From positions 124,001 through 188,000 of the forward strand of contig CAJNDS010002750.1 in the NCBI GenBank assembly GCA_905221605.1: 64,000 nucleotides of DNA, read 5' to 3'. Position numbers and translations under genes: made by a program. Of the stretch, positions 45,831 through 56,452 are shown piece by piece. The first letter of the stretch is position 1; every line of letters begins with the position of its first letter. The DNA comes from Symbiodinium natans. Lineage: Eukaryota > Sar > Dinophyceae > Suessiales > Symbiodiniaceae. The notes under the pieces are model-generated. The model was not told where the DNA came from. It did not search any database and saw only the letters and a list, made by a program, of their open reading frames with translations.

Positions 45831-48229
45831 CTGTTGACCTTTAACTGTCGGCTTTGGACATCTCTGAGCCTTCTCGTCCGACATCGTGAATGTCATGGGC
45901 TTGAAGGTTTGAGCACTTGAACGCCGACTGCTTCAGCAAACAGCCCTACCGTCCCATTCTCAATGCAAAACAAGCCAATCGATTCACAATTGCCTCTTAG
46001 GCCCTTGTAAAGACGACTGAAAAATATGCAGGCCATTACCTGTTGCAGGTGTGCTTTCTTGGCTCACAGCCTGCGCGAATCGTCCCTCCAGACGAGGGTA
46101 CTGGGAGACTGAATTCTCCAGCGCCTGCAGAACCTGCAGGGAACGCTTCAGCCCGAAAAAATGGTCCTGGGAGCCAGCCCACCCCTGCCACTGTCGAAAC
46201 TTCGCTGATCTTCACTAATCTTCACTAGCTTCAACTGACCTCAAACTTCCTTTTGCATGCCGTGCCTGCGCACCCGAGAGCTGCAGCAAGCAAAGCTCAT
46301 CCAGCATAGGGAGCAAATTCACCAAATCGCGGACTTTGATGTCACCTGCTTGGGCTCCCCCATATGCTCTTGACAGTTGCAAGCGGCAGGAGAATGAATG
46401 GATCCATATTGGACAACGAATGTTCTTGTGCTAGCCCCGTTTTTGCTTATGCCGTTCTGTTGTACCGTTTTTCCTCGTATGTCATGCTGAGAGTGTTTTG
46501 CTTCTGTGCCGGCTTCTCCTGTCATGCTGTGAATTCCGAGGCTACGGCCTGCAACCCCTCCAAACCCTTGAGCTTCGGGCAGCTCCCATCGGAGCCAGGG
46601 TTCAGGGTGATTAGGGCTTATAGGACTTCGAAGCCAAGCCTACCCTGAACCACACACACTACACCGTAGACCCTGTGCAAGGCATCGGCTGCGATCCCTT
46701 TTGGTGTAGTTAGGCATTGTTGTGGGGGGTTGGAAGCAGCGGTTGAAGACAGGATCTGGCAGGTGCAGGTGTAACCGCAAACCAAAGAATCTAAGCCTCA
46801 CAAGATTGAAATTGGCCCCCCGTGGGACCCCCAAGCCGATCACGTACCACCGTGTGTAGATTTGTAAGTTTGGAAGCTCTAAGCCACTCTGAGCCTCAAA
46901 GACTCTAAGCTCTCTGAAAACTCTGAAGCCACCATTGGCCTCAGGCTCCTCTCTCCTTACTTCCAGATTGTGAGACAAGTTTGCCGGACCCGTGAAGAAC
47001 AAGGTACGGGTGGGGGGGCGGGGAGGAAAAGGGGGCGGGGGTGCACCGGAATTTAACGACACTGAATTCAACTTGGATTCGAAACACCGCTCCAGAAGTA
47101 AACAAGCTGATATAGGGGGGGGGGGGGGGGGCGTGAGGTGAGAAGAGAATGAGCCGTCCCCGGGGACGGGTGGGGGAAGGGACGGTGGCCAGGTTACAGT
47201 ATATAAGTCAAGCCAACTGCAGTAAACGCCGCTTGTCCCGATGCCCCAACATCCTGTCGTGCGAGGCGCGACGAAGCCTGCTCGTTTTGCCCGAGCCAGC
47301 AGAGGACGTACCCCTCCCCGCAAGAAGTGCAGCTCGCAGCTTGCTTTTCTCGTGTTTGTATGTCTTCGCTGCTTCTCCTGCTTCCTTCTGAACAAACGCT
47401 GCCAAATTCGGCAGGCGATCCAACTACACACTTTGAAGAAAAGCCACTTGAGACTGGTGACTTGATGCGGAAACCAGAGCTAGCGCGATTTAAGCCTGCT
47501 CAACATGTTCATTGCTTTGCACTTGTTACGGACACATCACCCTTTAGGCTTCTTCGAGCAAGAGCCAGATGCACGCGGAGCTGCCTTGCTCGATAATGGA
47601 ATCTGCCCGCAGAGTTCCACTATTCAGCATGGCCACATCTGCCTGCCAGCAAAGCGATGGAAGAGTCACAACACGAACACCTTGACACAAACTACATCCG
47701 TGCAACCTACCTTGCCCTGGCCATGAGGCTTCTGCAAACTGACAGCAGCTTCCTGTGCATGTCCCTTGTCCTGTCAGCGGTCTGGCCTTGAGGGCATGTC
47801 GCATGACATCAGTCACAAAGTTACCGATGTTGGTCTCCTTCGAGGCTCGCGGTTTGAAAATGCGGCGTTGCTCACGTCTTAATGGCTGAACTTAACCCCA
47901 TAATGCTCGAGATAGCTCAAGGTCTTAGTCCATATCCTTAAGTCCACCGAAGCTACGAAGTCTCCATGACTTCGGAACATGTCCACCCCTTCTTGGCTTC
48001 GAAGATGCACATGGGCATGTATGATCTCGGTGCCCAGTCCCGGCCACACACCTTATCCCAAACCCGACCCTAAACCCATGCCCTAAACCTCACCTTTGCA
48101 TAAAAAAAAAGTAAACCCGATAGAACAACCCGAAAACCAAAAAAGCCGCCTTTGTCCTGATCGAAGCAAAGCGAGAATCCAGATCCACCTGCTTAAAAAA
48201 ATATAACTCGTGGAGGTCGTCACTGAGAG
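45831..48229. other. No gene supported; homopolymer G and pyrimidine tracts
   Basis: G runs occur at about 47,010-47,040 and 47,116-47,132. A CCCTAAA-type tract lies at about 48,045-48,095. The 263-residue minus-strand frame over 46,640-47,431 runs through homopolymers and is not accepted. Confidence 0.4.
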
Positions 48230-48345
48230 AACAGGCACGGAGCAACCGCTTCCAGCTGGTCACACGAAGCATGCGCTTCCGGACTAGGAGGACTCTTTGA
48301 GGGCTGGACCGCCGTAGCACCGATGACCTGATCCATGGCCTCATG
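48230..48345 (-). CDS. Exon-like segment, unknown protein
   Basis: The minus strand reads AMDQVIGATAVQPSKSPPSP followed by EAHASCDQLEAVAPCLFSQ and a stop. The composition is protein-like and an AG precedes it (atgag/GCCATGG). It could be a 3' exon. No family is recognised. Confidence 0.2.
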
Positions 48346-48534
48346 ACTCGCTGGACAAACAAACGAGAGTGGGACACGTGAGTGGAAGGAATGGTCCGTG
48401 CTGTCGCTTGCACTTCCGGGCCACAGCCGCTAGCAGGCACAAGTTTGACTATGCCGCCTTATCGCTGAGCGCGCTGCTGCACCCAACTTTGACATACAGC
48501 CGTCGACGAAGACCTTCATCTCCGGGTCCTTGCC

Positions 48535-48815
48535 AGAAGTCTGAAACAAATGCCCAAAGAATGCAAATACCAGATGCTACTGCAAAAAAACTAGAATCAG
48601 ACCCAGATAAACCACAAAAGCCAGACGCAGATGAGGATGTTCTCTCATCACCTGAGGTCACCCAGCATTCCAGAAGATGCACTTTTTGTCGGCGGAAGAA
48701 TGCTGGCCTTCTGGGGGCGGGAGGCCTCTCTAGATTTCTGCAGCAGTTGGACTTAAACTCTGCGGAAACAGTGCGACCCTCCTTCACTGACAGAGACCCT
48801 GACTCTCGGAACTGA
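48535..48815 (+). CDS. Possible plus-strand exon, charged, with CxxC
   Basis: The plus strand reads SETNAQRMQIPDATAKKLES then an acidic/Pro stretch, HSRRCTFCRRKNAGLLG and SRFLQQLDLNSAETV, ending in a stop. Charged composition and a single CTFC pair make it look more coding than the opposite frame. It is the only candidate on the plus strand with such quality. No domain is known, and an artefact is quite possible. Confidence 0.22.
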
Positions 48816-49316
48816 AGCCCCTCAGAGACAAGAACGCTAGCTAGAGCGGATACTCGCAGTGGATAAACGAAGCAACGAAGCAACTGTACGTAACACTTTT
48901 GAGAGAGTGTTGAGAGTTGAGAGATCTCGTACGAGAGTTAATCCCATGCTGCAGAACCGGCACCCCCCCCCCCAAATTTGCCAACGTTCATCAACGTTCA
49001 AATGGTGCAGGCATCGCCTGCCAAGCTCTAAACTACTGGTGAGTCACTGAGCTTCCGTACTCAGTGCCACGAGGCTTCGAGTCTATTTTTGGAAAGCTGC
49101 ATGCACGTTGCTCAAAGGCTCAAGGACTTCGAAACACCGCATCTGTTCTTCGTCAAGGAAATTCTCTTCTGTCTCTTACGCAGAAGTGTTGAAGCCACAT
49201 GGTAGGGAGACTTTGCAGCCAAAAGCACCTCTGCAAGTAGGCTCCTGAATTAGCAGAAGGCAGCACTTTCCAGATGCTTTGCGACTTGATTATCCGGGAC
49301 AGCGTCCAATCAGCTT

Positions 49317-50687
49317 TCAGAGGTCTTGTTGTGGATGAAGTCCGTCATTGACTTGAGATTCCTCGGGTTGTCTCAATTCTCTGCTCTGCCGACAAACCTT
49401 GGTTCTTGGCTGCTGCTGGATCTTAGGCGCAGGCGGGTAATCGAAAACCATGGAGGCAGGCAAGTTAATGCCCGGAACCAAATTTCGCACCTGTACGCCA
49501 TCATGCATCCACGGCAGGCTAACGTTGTAGTGATGCGAGCATGCGTCGACAAAGAAGTCGGGAAAGTCGGAGTTGTGAAATGAGAGCCCGCCTGGTTGCG
49601 GAACTCCACGCTGGACAAGCTGTCCATTCCGGCTTCCATGAGAGGCGAATCCATCTGTCGAGCAGCACAGGCGTGTCTCTAGCGGAGGAATGGCACATGC
49701 GGAGAAGCAACATCTTTCATACCTTCAGGTAGCTTCCGCGAAACAGGAACCCAATTGACAGAAACTTCCAGCGCTCGCACGGAAGATTGTGAAGCACATC
49801 AGGTCAATGTGCCAATAGCACACCGTTTTGATCCCTTGTATCGTGGCCGGGGTCTACAGCAGCTAGTGTTGTGTTGGCACCGTTCAGCCCATCCAGGAAT
49901 TACGGCCAACTCCACCTGGTGAGAACTTGAGCTCGGCATGGGGTGGCTTTCAATTTGTAGATTTGACTCGCCTGAGGGGCCGCGATTCTTTGGCAAACTT
50001 TGGAGCCCTCCCCTTGTCCCTGCATGCCCAAACGTCAATAATGTTCCTGCAGCCATGCCCAAACCCTGGATGATATCCATGCTGCAGGCACATGCATGGC
50101 TTTCCAATTGGCTGAACTTTCTGGATTCCATGCATTCCACAAGTGCTACCAATTGCAGTTGGTATCTTTCCATGGTTTGCTTGTCCTACGAGGGCCCCAG
50201 ATGACCCAAACGACACAGAAGTCGGTGCCTTCTAAGCGCGTTTTGGCCCCACATCCTGCAACCCCAATACCAGTGTCTAATTTAACAATAAGCCGCAGCA
50301 TAGTTGGATGGCAGGAGTAAACCCACAGACAGAACAGGTTCTTACCAGGTTTCTCCCGCATGCAACCCTCCCAGTGGACAGGGGACACCCTTTGCCAAGA
50401 ATACATACTCGATTCAAAAGAGCACACGACATCTCCGCTGCAGCACGTTCATACATGAGGGCTCGGCATCGATGTCGTCGCCGACCACATTCTTAGACAA
50501 GGCTCGCAGGCCCTCCATGATGAACTCCTGGATATGGTGGATACACTCAGTACTTGTTGTAAGCTTTGGTGACTTTGCAACCTACTGGATGTCTGAGTTC
50601 ATCCATTTGCTGAATGCTGTCCCGCGTTGGCCCAGCCGACACGGCCGTGGCAACCGAAGATGCAGCTGCTGCTGCCGGCATTGCAGC
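49317..50687 (-). CDS. Type I polyketide synthase fragment: acyl carrier protein domain
   Basis: Four minus-strand exons join in phase 0. Exon 50,604-50,687 is an Ala-rich linker (AAMPAAAAASSVATAVSAGP then TRDSIQQM). Exon 50,465-50,527 reads EFIMEGLRALSKNVVGDDID then A. Exon 49,592-49,654 reads MDSPLMEAGMDSLSSVEFRN then Q, containing the DSL phosphopantetheine-attachment serine. The exon from 49,490 reads VRNLVPGINLPASMVFDYP. Together they form a complete acyl carrier protein helix bundle; in type I synthases this domain carries the growing chain on a phosphopantetheine arm. Donors are GA or GC and acceptors AG. The frame stays open to a stop at 49,317, which may be the protein's end or intron. 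Ketosynthase, acyltransferase and reductase exons should lie at higher coordinates but were not recognised. Whether the gene makes fatty acids or a polyketide is open. Confidence 0.72.
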
Positions 50688-51384
50688 CTGGTCGAAACAT
50701 GCGCGACAGTTTGCCACCGGCATCGGCAATAGAATAGACTACAAGGAGCCATGATCTCACAGCCAACTGTTTGTTGCCTCGTAGGCTGGGGCTGCAGCGC
50801 CCGGGCCTGCCGCCTGAAAGACAGTGCGTCAGACTTGTATGAACACTTTGCAAGTTCCCTTAGAGAATGACTGATGGATAGGAGCTGAAACTCCTTTTGG
50901 ATTCTGCCGAATCACACAGAACTCAGCCGAGTTAAATCGAGCTTGAGGGAGACATTTCAGGAACATGTGGCGAAGCAATTACGATGACAGAGTTGAAGCA
51001 CCAGCTTCATCGCTCGACAGCCTCATGCATGCATGAATCCAACCAAGTCGAGGCACAATCCCTCCCCGGGAAGTTCCGTACATCTGGTCCAAAATGCTCT
51101 TGGCATACTCCTTGCAAGCGCACGCTGCACAGGAGGTGCCAACTGCAGGCAGTTGTTCCTTCCGTATGTTGCGTGAAATGACATGCTCTGACCCAAGAGC
51201 TCTGCAAGGCGAGGGAACAGTGAGAAGATGGCTTGACAAGGTGCAGCGTTGCGAAGGCTTTGTGAACGCAATGTGGGTGCGAGCGGCGTTAAATGCAAAG
51301 TCTAACATCAATTGCTCCACCGACTCGGATTAAAAAGAAGTCCTGAAAGGCCAGATACACTAGCCTCGGAAAGCCACTTACAAC

Positions 51385-51885
51385 TATATGTGTATATATA
51401 TATATACGATGTATATCTATATCTGTATCATTTTTATTTTTATGTTTATATCTATATCTATATTTATATCTATATTCATATTTATTTTTTTATATTTATA
51501 TGTATATTTGTACTTACATTTACATTTACATTTACATTTACATTTATATCTATATCTATATCTAGATTTATATCTATATTTTATCTAAATTTACATTTGC
51601 ATTTCTATTTATATATTTATACTTTTATCTATATTTGTGTGTTTATGTTTTTGTTTATATTTTATGTTGAAGTTTATATTTTTGTTTATTTTTATACTTA
51701 TATATCTATATGTATGTTTCTATTTATTTTTATGTTTATATATATATATATATTCATTTATTTGTTTATTTTCTTATATTTATATTTATATCTATATCTA
51801 TATATCTATATTTATATTTATATTCATATTAATATTCATACTTATATTTATATCTATATTTACATTTATATTTATTCCCTACCCT
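51385..51885. repeat. AT-rich low-complexity tract (TATATCTA / TTTATATTTA)
   Basis: About 500 bp of degenerate 6-bp-period sequence (tttata, tatcta, catatt, acattt). Long Tyr/Ile/Phe-rich frames on the plus strand arise from it. Confidence 0.95.
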
Positions 51886-51954
51886 GGTGTGGGGTTGTTA
51901 GATGTTAAATTCAACTCTTCTCCTCGCCCGTTCTCCTCGCCCGGTCTACTCCTG

Positions 51955-52120
51955 GCCCATCCCTGGAGTGCCCAACCCCAGAGTGTCCCTGGAGTCCCCG
52001 ATCCCAGTCCTGGAGTGCCCAACCCCAGAGTGTCCCGGGAGTGCCTCGCCCAGCTCAGAGTGTCCCTGGAGTGCCCAACCCCAGAGTTTCCCTGGAGTGC
52101 CCAACCCCAAAGTATCTCTA
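51955..52120. repeat. Degenerate tandem repeat, unit about 27 bp
   Basis: Units built on tggagtgcccaaccccagag and tgtccc recur about six times with small length changes. Confidence 0.85.
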
Positions 52121-53600
52121 CCCAGAGAGAGTGGGGATGTTCGAAGTAAAATAATAACTATATTTGTGTATTTTTGTTTTCGACGATCGTGCGCTCTACA
52201 GGAACCACGAGTCCACAGGCTCTAAGCCTCAGTACAAGCATGATTTGTTCGGCGTGTCAACAGCGCCGTTGTGATTCAGTTGCTCTTATAATCTTAGTTC
52301 GAAATTTCAATTCACACCGATTCACACCTCTCCACGAGCATTGCCTTGGGTGAGAGATTGGAAACTTTCGGCGACCTTGGCGAAAAAACACCTACAGAGT
52401 TTCGGCGGCGGCGGACTTGCAGCAGACAGCTTGGGCTAGGGAACGGGGTCTTTCCTTCCTTCCATCCAGCCAATGTCTTCCCTTCTTCCTCTCATTTCAA
52501 CCAGTAACGTAGTGTGTTCTCAACGAAAATCGAACTTGTTTATGCTTGTTAACAGAAGGCCTACTCACTTAATCCATGTTGCCTTCGCCTGCAGCCTGTT
52601 GTGCCACGCAATCCCCATCGGTGCTTGTGCCCGGCCTCACCCTCAGCATCGCGCAACTCGCGAAAGATTGCCAAGGCTTGCTTCGCCTGCACAGGAAGTA
52701 ATGCGAACCTTTGTGACGTGGTTGTGCCCCGTTGGATGCGAATGGCCAGCCATCGTACATCACATTGAAACATAACACTGGGCCTGCTCGTTAGCCTTGC
52801 CCATATAGTTCTCCACCTTAGCCAGCACTGGCGCAACAAGACATGGCCATAAGAGACGAAAAAAAGGGGAATGGTGAATGGTGAAGGCGGTGAAGAGTGA
52901 TTGCAGGGGTGTGGCAAAAAGTCTCGATACATGAGCCCATGCAGCAGTGGATCCAAACCGCTGTTTCCCTTAAAACTCCATCTTTTGCGTAAACTTCATT
53001 TCCTTTCGTGGAAGTTTAAGGCGCCTATATAATCGCGCGCACCTCTGAAAATGCTTCGAAACTTAGTCCTGGAGTTTACAGTTTTTCTGCCTACGGATGT
53101 GAATGCTCAGTTCAGGGTGGAGCGTTGAGGAAGGGCACCAGTCTTGCTCATCTGCTTCCAGGAAACGAATTTCTTGAACTGGGCCAAAGTAACCTCCTTT
53201 CGCGCGCTAGTTCGCGGATCTGTACACCCACATGTCGTGGAAAAGGAGATGTATAAGGGCCTATAGGTCAACTCACCTATAGCTGTGAGAATGCAATGAA
53301 CACTTACAGGAATGGTTGCCCGCTGGATTCTCAGTGTCAAAGATGTTCTCTCAGCCTGCGGCAACGTTCACCTCTGCATTGATGCACAGCATGGCGGCCT
53401 CGAGCTTCTTGTCTCCAACCTGCAGAGATGGCTCATACTGTCGGCATATTCATGGCCTGATACAGATATATATATATATATATATATACATATATACATA
53501 CCTACATAGATATTGGCCTCTCAAAGCACTGGCTCATTTTCTCTCTCCTTTTCTATCAACTAGGTCAGCGTATCGCCCCAGCTTTCCCCGATTTTCCAAC

Positions 53601-55916
53601 TTAGGCATGGCCAGGTCTGGCTCTCTTGGTCCTTTTAAGCACTGGCGGTTCGGGAACCTCGACGGACCATTCGTGTTCTCTCCGCAGAAAAACAGCCGCA
53701 GACTTTGATGGCGGATCCTCGGAGAGTTTCTGCTCATAGCATTCTTTGAGATACTCTGCAGGAAAACGGGTATCCAGCGCCGTCGGCGTTGTCGATGCAG
53801 AGGGTTCTGAGTCGGCCTTGTAGGAGTTTACGTAGTATAGACAAGCCAAATGCTCCTTCCATGAATAATGAGCATCCTCGATGCAGGCACTGGCAGGAAG
53901 GGCTTCATGCAAACACTTTTTGAGATAGACTCCAGGTATCTGGCCACAGTGCGTAGCTCGCGACCACACCTCTAGGAAAACAAGAAGCCGGAAATGTATC
54001 ATCGCATCTTTCGAAGCCATCTTCGCAAACCCTTCCACCAGCGGCTCATACAAATATGGCTCCAGCTTCCAATGGCGATGCCAAGTAGTGTTCATGAGCC
54101 AGTCCACAAATAGCTGTTGGACCCAATCAGACCCTTCGCCAGGGTACCAGAGCGGAGCCAGTTCCATGCAAATTTGTAGCCTCTGGCTCTTCCTCAAGTA
54201 GCATGCCCGGCCAGCCATGGCTGCCAGCAGCAGCCGCAGTGTGGTCACTGCAGATGCTTTAGCGACTTCGTCGTCAAGGCTCTGCGCGTTCTGCATTGCC
54301 CTTTCAAGAGCTGGTCGAAAGTCTGCGTCTACCGACTTGTCATGGCAGAGGTACGGCATTTGCTGGTTGCATGCATCGCCATGCTCCTTGGAAAACACTT
54401 TGGGCCGCGTGATGCTGTTAAGTGCCGTAGTGATGTCAGGGATGTTTAGGCCAATCTTGGCAAAGTCTTCCTCACATGGGTTGCGAAGAACATTAAGCAA
54501 ATCTCCGCTTTGCACGCTTCTCCTGCTATCAGGACAAGTTAGAGAAGCCGCGCTGCAGTGAAGAACGTAAAGGGCAGAATGAAAAGCAGCTGCCTGCAAG
54601 GGCTGCCGCCTCTGCGGAGAAACGCTACTCATGCTACTCCAGTTCATGAGAATGGAAAGCAGCAGCTGCCATATCCAAGGGTCCGCCATCAGCCAAGTCA
54701 GATCTGCACCAAACACACTCAAAGCCTTCGGCGAGTCGTCGACTCTTGATTCGACCAGATCTTTTAGTACCGTCTGTACATCGCACACCTCACCCTGCCG
54801 AACTGGACCCTCACTGAGTCGCGCAAAATCAACAACGCAAGACGTCATCTCATCCCATTCCTCCAGGTGGGCATCAACATATCGTACTGCTCCGCGCCTC
54901 GAAGCCGTAAAGGTCCCCTGAAACTGTCGTGCTCCATGGCTGCCAATAAGACGGCTCTCCCACGTGCCGTTCATCCAACGAAGCTTGTCTCCTGAGACAT
55001 CACAGACACAATCGAAGATTGTGTCGACCGTCATTTGCGTAATCTTTAATCTTGATCCCTGAAGTTCTGCGCGGACCTCTGTGACGCCCTTCAAGAACGA
55101 TTTGCCCGTCAGAATTCCCCCAGGTCCAGGCTCCAAGCAAATCTTGTAGCTGATCTTGTGTTCATTGTTCTGCCATGCTGCATCAACCTGCCAATTCCCG
55201 ATAATGCTTGGAAGCAATACTCCCTGCTCCACCGCACAAAGTATCAGACTGGAGCGTATGGACCTGAGAAACGGCTCCGCCCCACGTGAGACGGGCATAC
55301 CCTTTGTTGCCTTTGGTTCATTTTGTGAATCAAGACGGAGCACAGGAGAGTCAGTCTCCTCAGATTCCACAGACTGTCTTGCCAGCCTTTTCACATACTT
55401 GATGATCTGTTTGTAAGTCCCCGCTCGGCCACCAGTCACATCCAAGAGCTTTAGCAAGTCGGGATGTTTCAGTGGTCGCACAGAGCCCGGATGCCATGAT
55501 GCTGCTGCCCAGCATGTGTTGGACTTGTAATTGGAGTCCATGTCTGCGGCTTCAAGACTCCACGCTGTGCGCCTGCATTCTGGGTCACGGCGCATTGCCT
55601 CTACCAGATTTGCAAGCAGGGGATGCACGGCAGCTTTGAGCAGAGCTGCATTTGTTTCCAAGAGTTGCTGCCGCAACGCCAAGGGAATTTTCGAAAGCAC
55701 CTTGCCATCCTGGTTGGCCTTCGAAGCTAAAAACTCAAGAGCCTCTTTTTCCTGGATCTGTACTCTTTGTACTTTCTGAAGGCAGCTTTCGGAACTTTTC
55801 CTTTTCGCATCCGCCAGCAACTTGTCCATCTCTGCATGGATTCCTTCCCAGATGGAGTTGCTCTTGCACATAGTCTGAAGAGCATGTATTCCTGCAGTCG
55901 TGCCAAGATCCTCCAT
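53601..55916 (-). CDS. Long intronless ORF, 771 residues, function unknown
   Basis: The longest non-repetitive reading frame in the window. The first ATG (gcggccATGG) gives MEDLGTTAGIHALQTMC. The frame is open a further 27 codons upstream, where CEDCGAPCG is encoded, so translation may begin earlier or a 5' exon may be spliced in. No domain is recognised. Visible features are a basic/acidic N-terminal helix (about residues 25-90), a central segment with IGNWQVDAAW and LRWMNGTWES that resembles beta strands of a lipocalin-like or ligand-binding fold (a guess), Leu-rich helical regions (about 420-700), and a basic tail KRTKRARPGHA that could be a nuclear localisation signal. It is one uninterrupted exon, in contrast to the 15-exon DGAT2 genes, so it may be a retrogene or retain one huge exon. 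It lies on the same strand as its neighbours. Confidence 0.75.
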   Translation of the reverse strand: MEDLGTTAGIHALQTMCKSNSIWEGIHAEMDKLLADAKRKSSESCLQKVQRVQIQEKEALEFLASKANQDGKVLSKIPLALRQQLLETNAALLKAAVHPLLANLVEAMRRDPECRRTAWSLEAADMDSNYKSNTCWAAASWHPGSVRPLKHPDLLKLLDVTGGRAGTYKQIIKYVKRLARQSVESEETDSPVLRLDSQNEPKATKGMPVSRGAEPFLRSIRSSLILCAVEQGVLLPSIIGNWQVDAAWQNNEHKISYKICLEPGPGGILTGKSFLKGVTEVRAELQGSRLKITQMTVDTIFDCVCDVSGDKLRWMNGTWESRLIGSHGARQFQGTFTASRRGAVRYVDAHLEEWDEMTSCVVDFARLSEGPVRQGEVCDVQTVLKDLVESRVDDSPKALSVFGADLTWLMADPWIWQLLLSILMNWSSMSSVSPQRRQPLQAAAFHSALYVLHCSAASLTCPDSRRSVQSGDLLNVLRNPCEEDFAKIGLNIPDITTALNSITRPKVFSKEHGDACNQQMPYLCHDKSVDADFRPALERAMQNAQSLDDEVAKASAVTTLRLLLAAMAGRACYLRKSQRLQICMELAPLWYPGEGSDWVQQLFVDWLMNTTWHRHWKLEPYLYEPLVEGFAKMASKDAMIHFRLLVFLEVWSRATHCGQIPGVYLKKCLHEALPASACIEDAHYSWKEHLACLYYVNSYKADSEPSASTTPTALDTRFPAEYLKECYEQKLSEDPPSKSAAVFLRREHEWSVEVPEPPVLKRTKRARPGHA

Positions 55917-56452
55917 GGCCGCATCCTGCGCAGAAGAGATGCTCTCCCTTCCGCAAGGCGCCCCACAATCTTCACAGGTCCTCTCCCCCGCAAACACAGG
56001 CTAGAAAGGGGAGGGCTATGCGCACATGATCTCACATGATCTCACATGCTCACATGGCCCTAGGTCAATGATTGTTTGTAGGATATCAGCTGCATGCAGT
56101 TCTGCGGAAACCACTGGGTGGTACGTACGTACAGAGAGAAAACATATGCAGAAATTATCACAGATGCTTATTGCAGCTGGAAGAGCAGCTTCGAGCCACA
56201 GAGTAGCACCAGTTAGTCGGTAGCATCATGCAACGCGCTCGTAAGATGCATAAGACGAAGGGCTACGTGGAGGCATGGAACTGATCATCAAGTCTGAGTC
56301 GAAGTTGTCGAATGAACACTGGCCCTACTCGGAGGGTGGTCCTTTGATTAATGAACTATAGTAAACTATCAGCGAATGGAACAAACCCCCCCACAGCGTT
56401 GGTCTCGCCAAGTAAGCAGCTCCAGTCCCGGTTGGCAACTCGCCTCCTGGGC

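Larger units (their letters stand above)
50688..53600. other. Mostly repeat; no gene firmly supported
   Basis: A minus-strand segment near 51,060-51,110 reads EYAKSILDQMYGTSRGGIV after an aag acceptor and could be a further upstream exon of the polyketide synthase or another gene. The rest is AT-rich repeat, a GC-rich tandem repeat (see separate entries) and short frames. Confidence 0.35.

Noticed and set aside
46640-47431. 263-residue minus-strand frame
   Set aside because: It crosses G/C homopolymers and Pro-run artefacts, has no splice or domain support, and the composition changes along its length.
50640-50720. Alternative frame with GWANAGQHSANG resembling a ketoreductase motif
   Set aside because: Spacing does not fit the ketoreductase consensus, and the overlapping frame gives a phase-consistent linker exon to the carrier domain.
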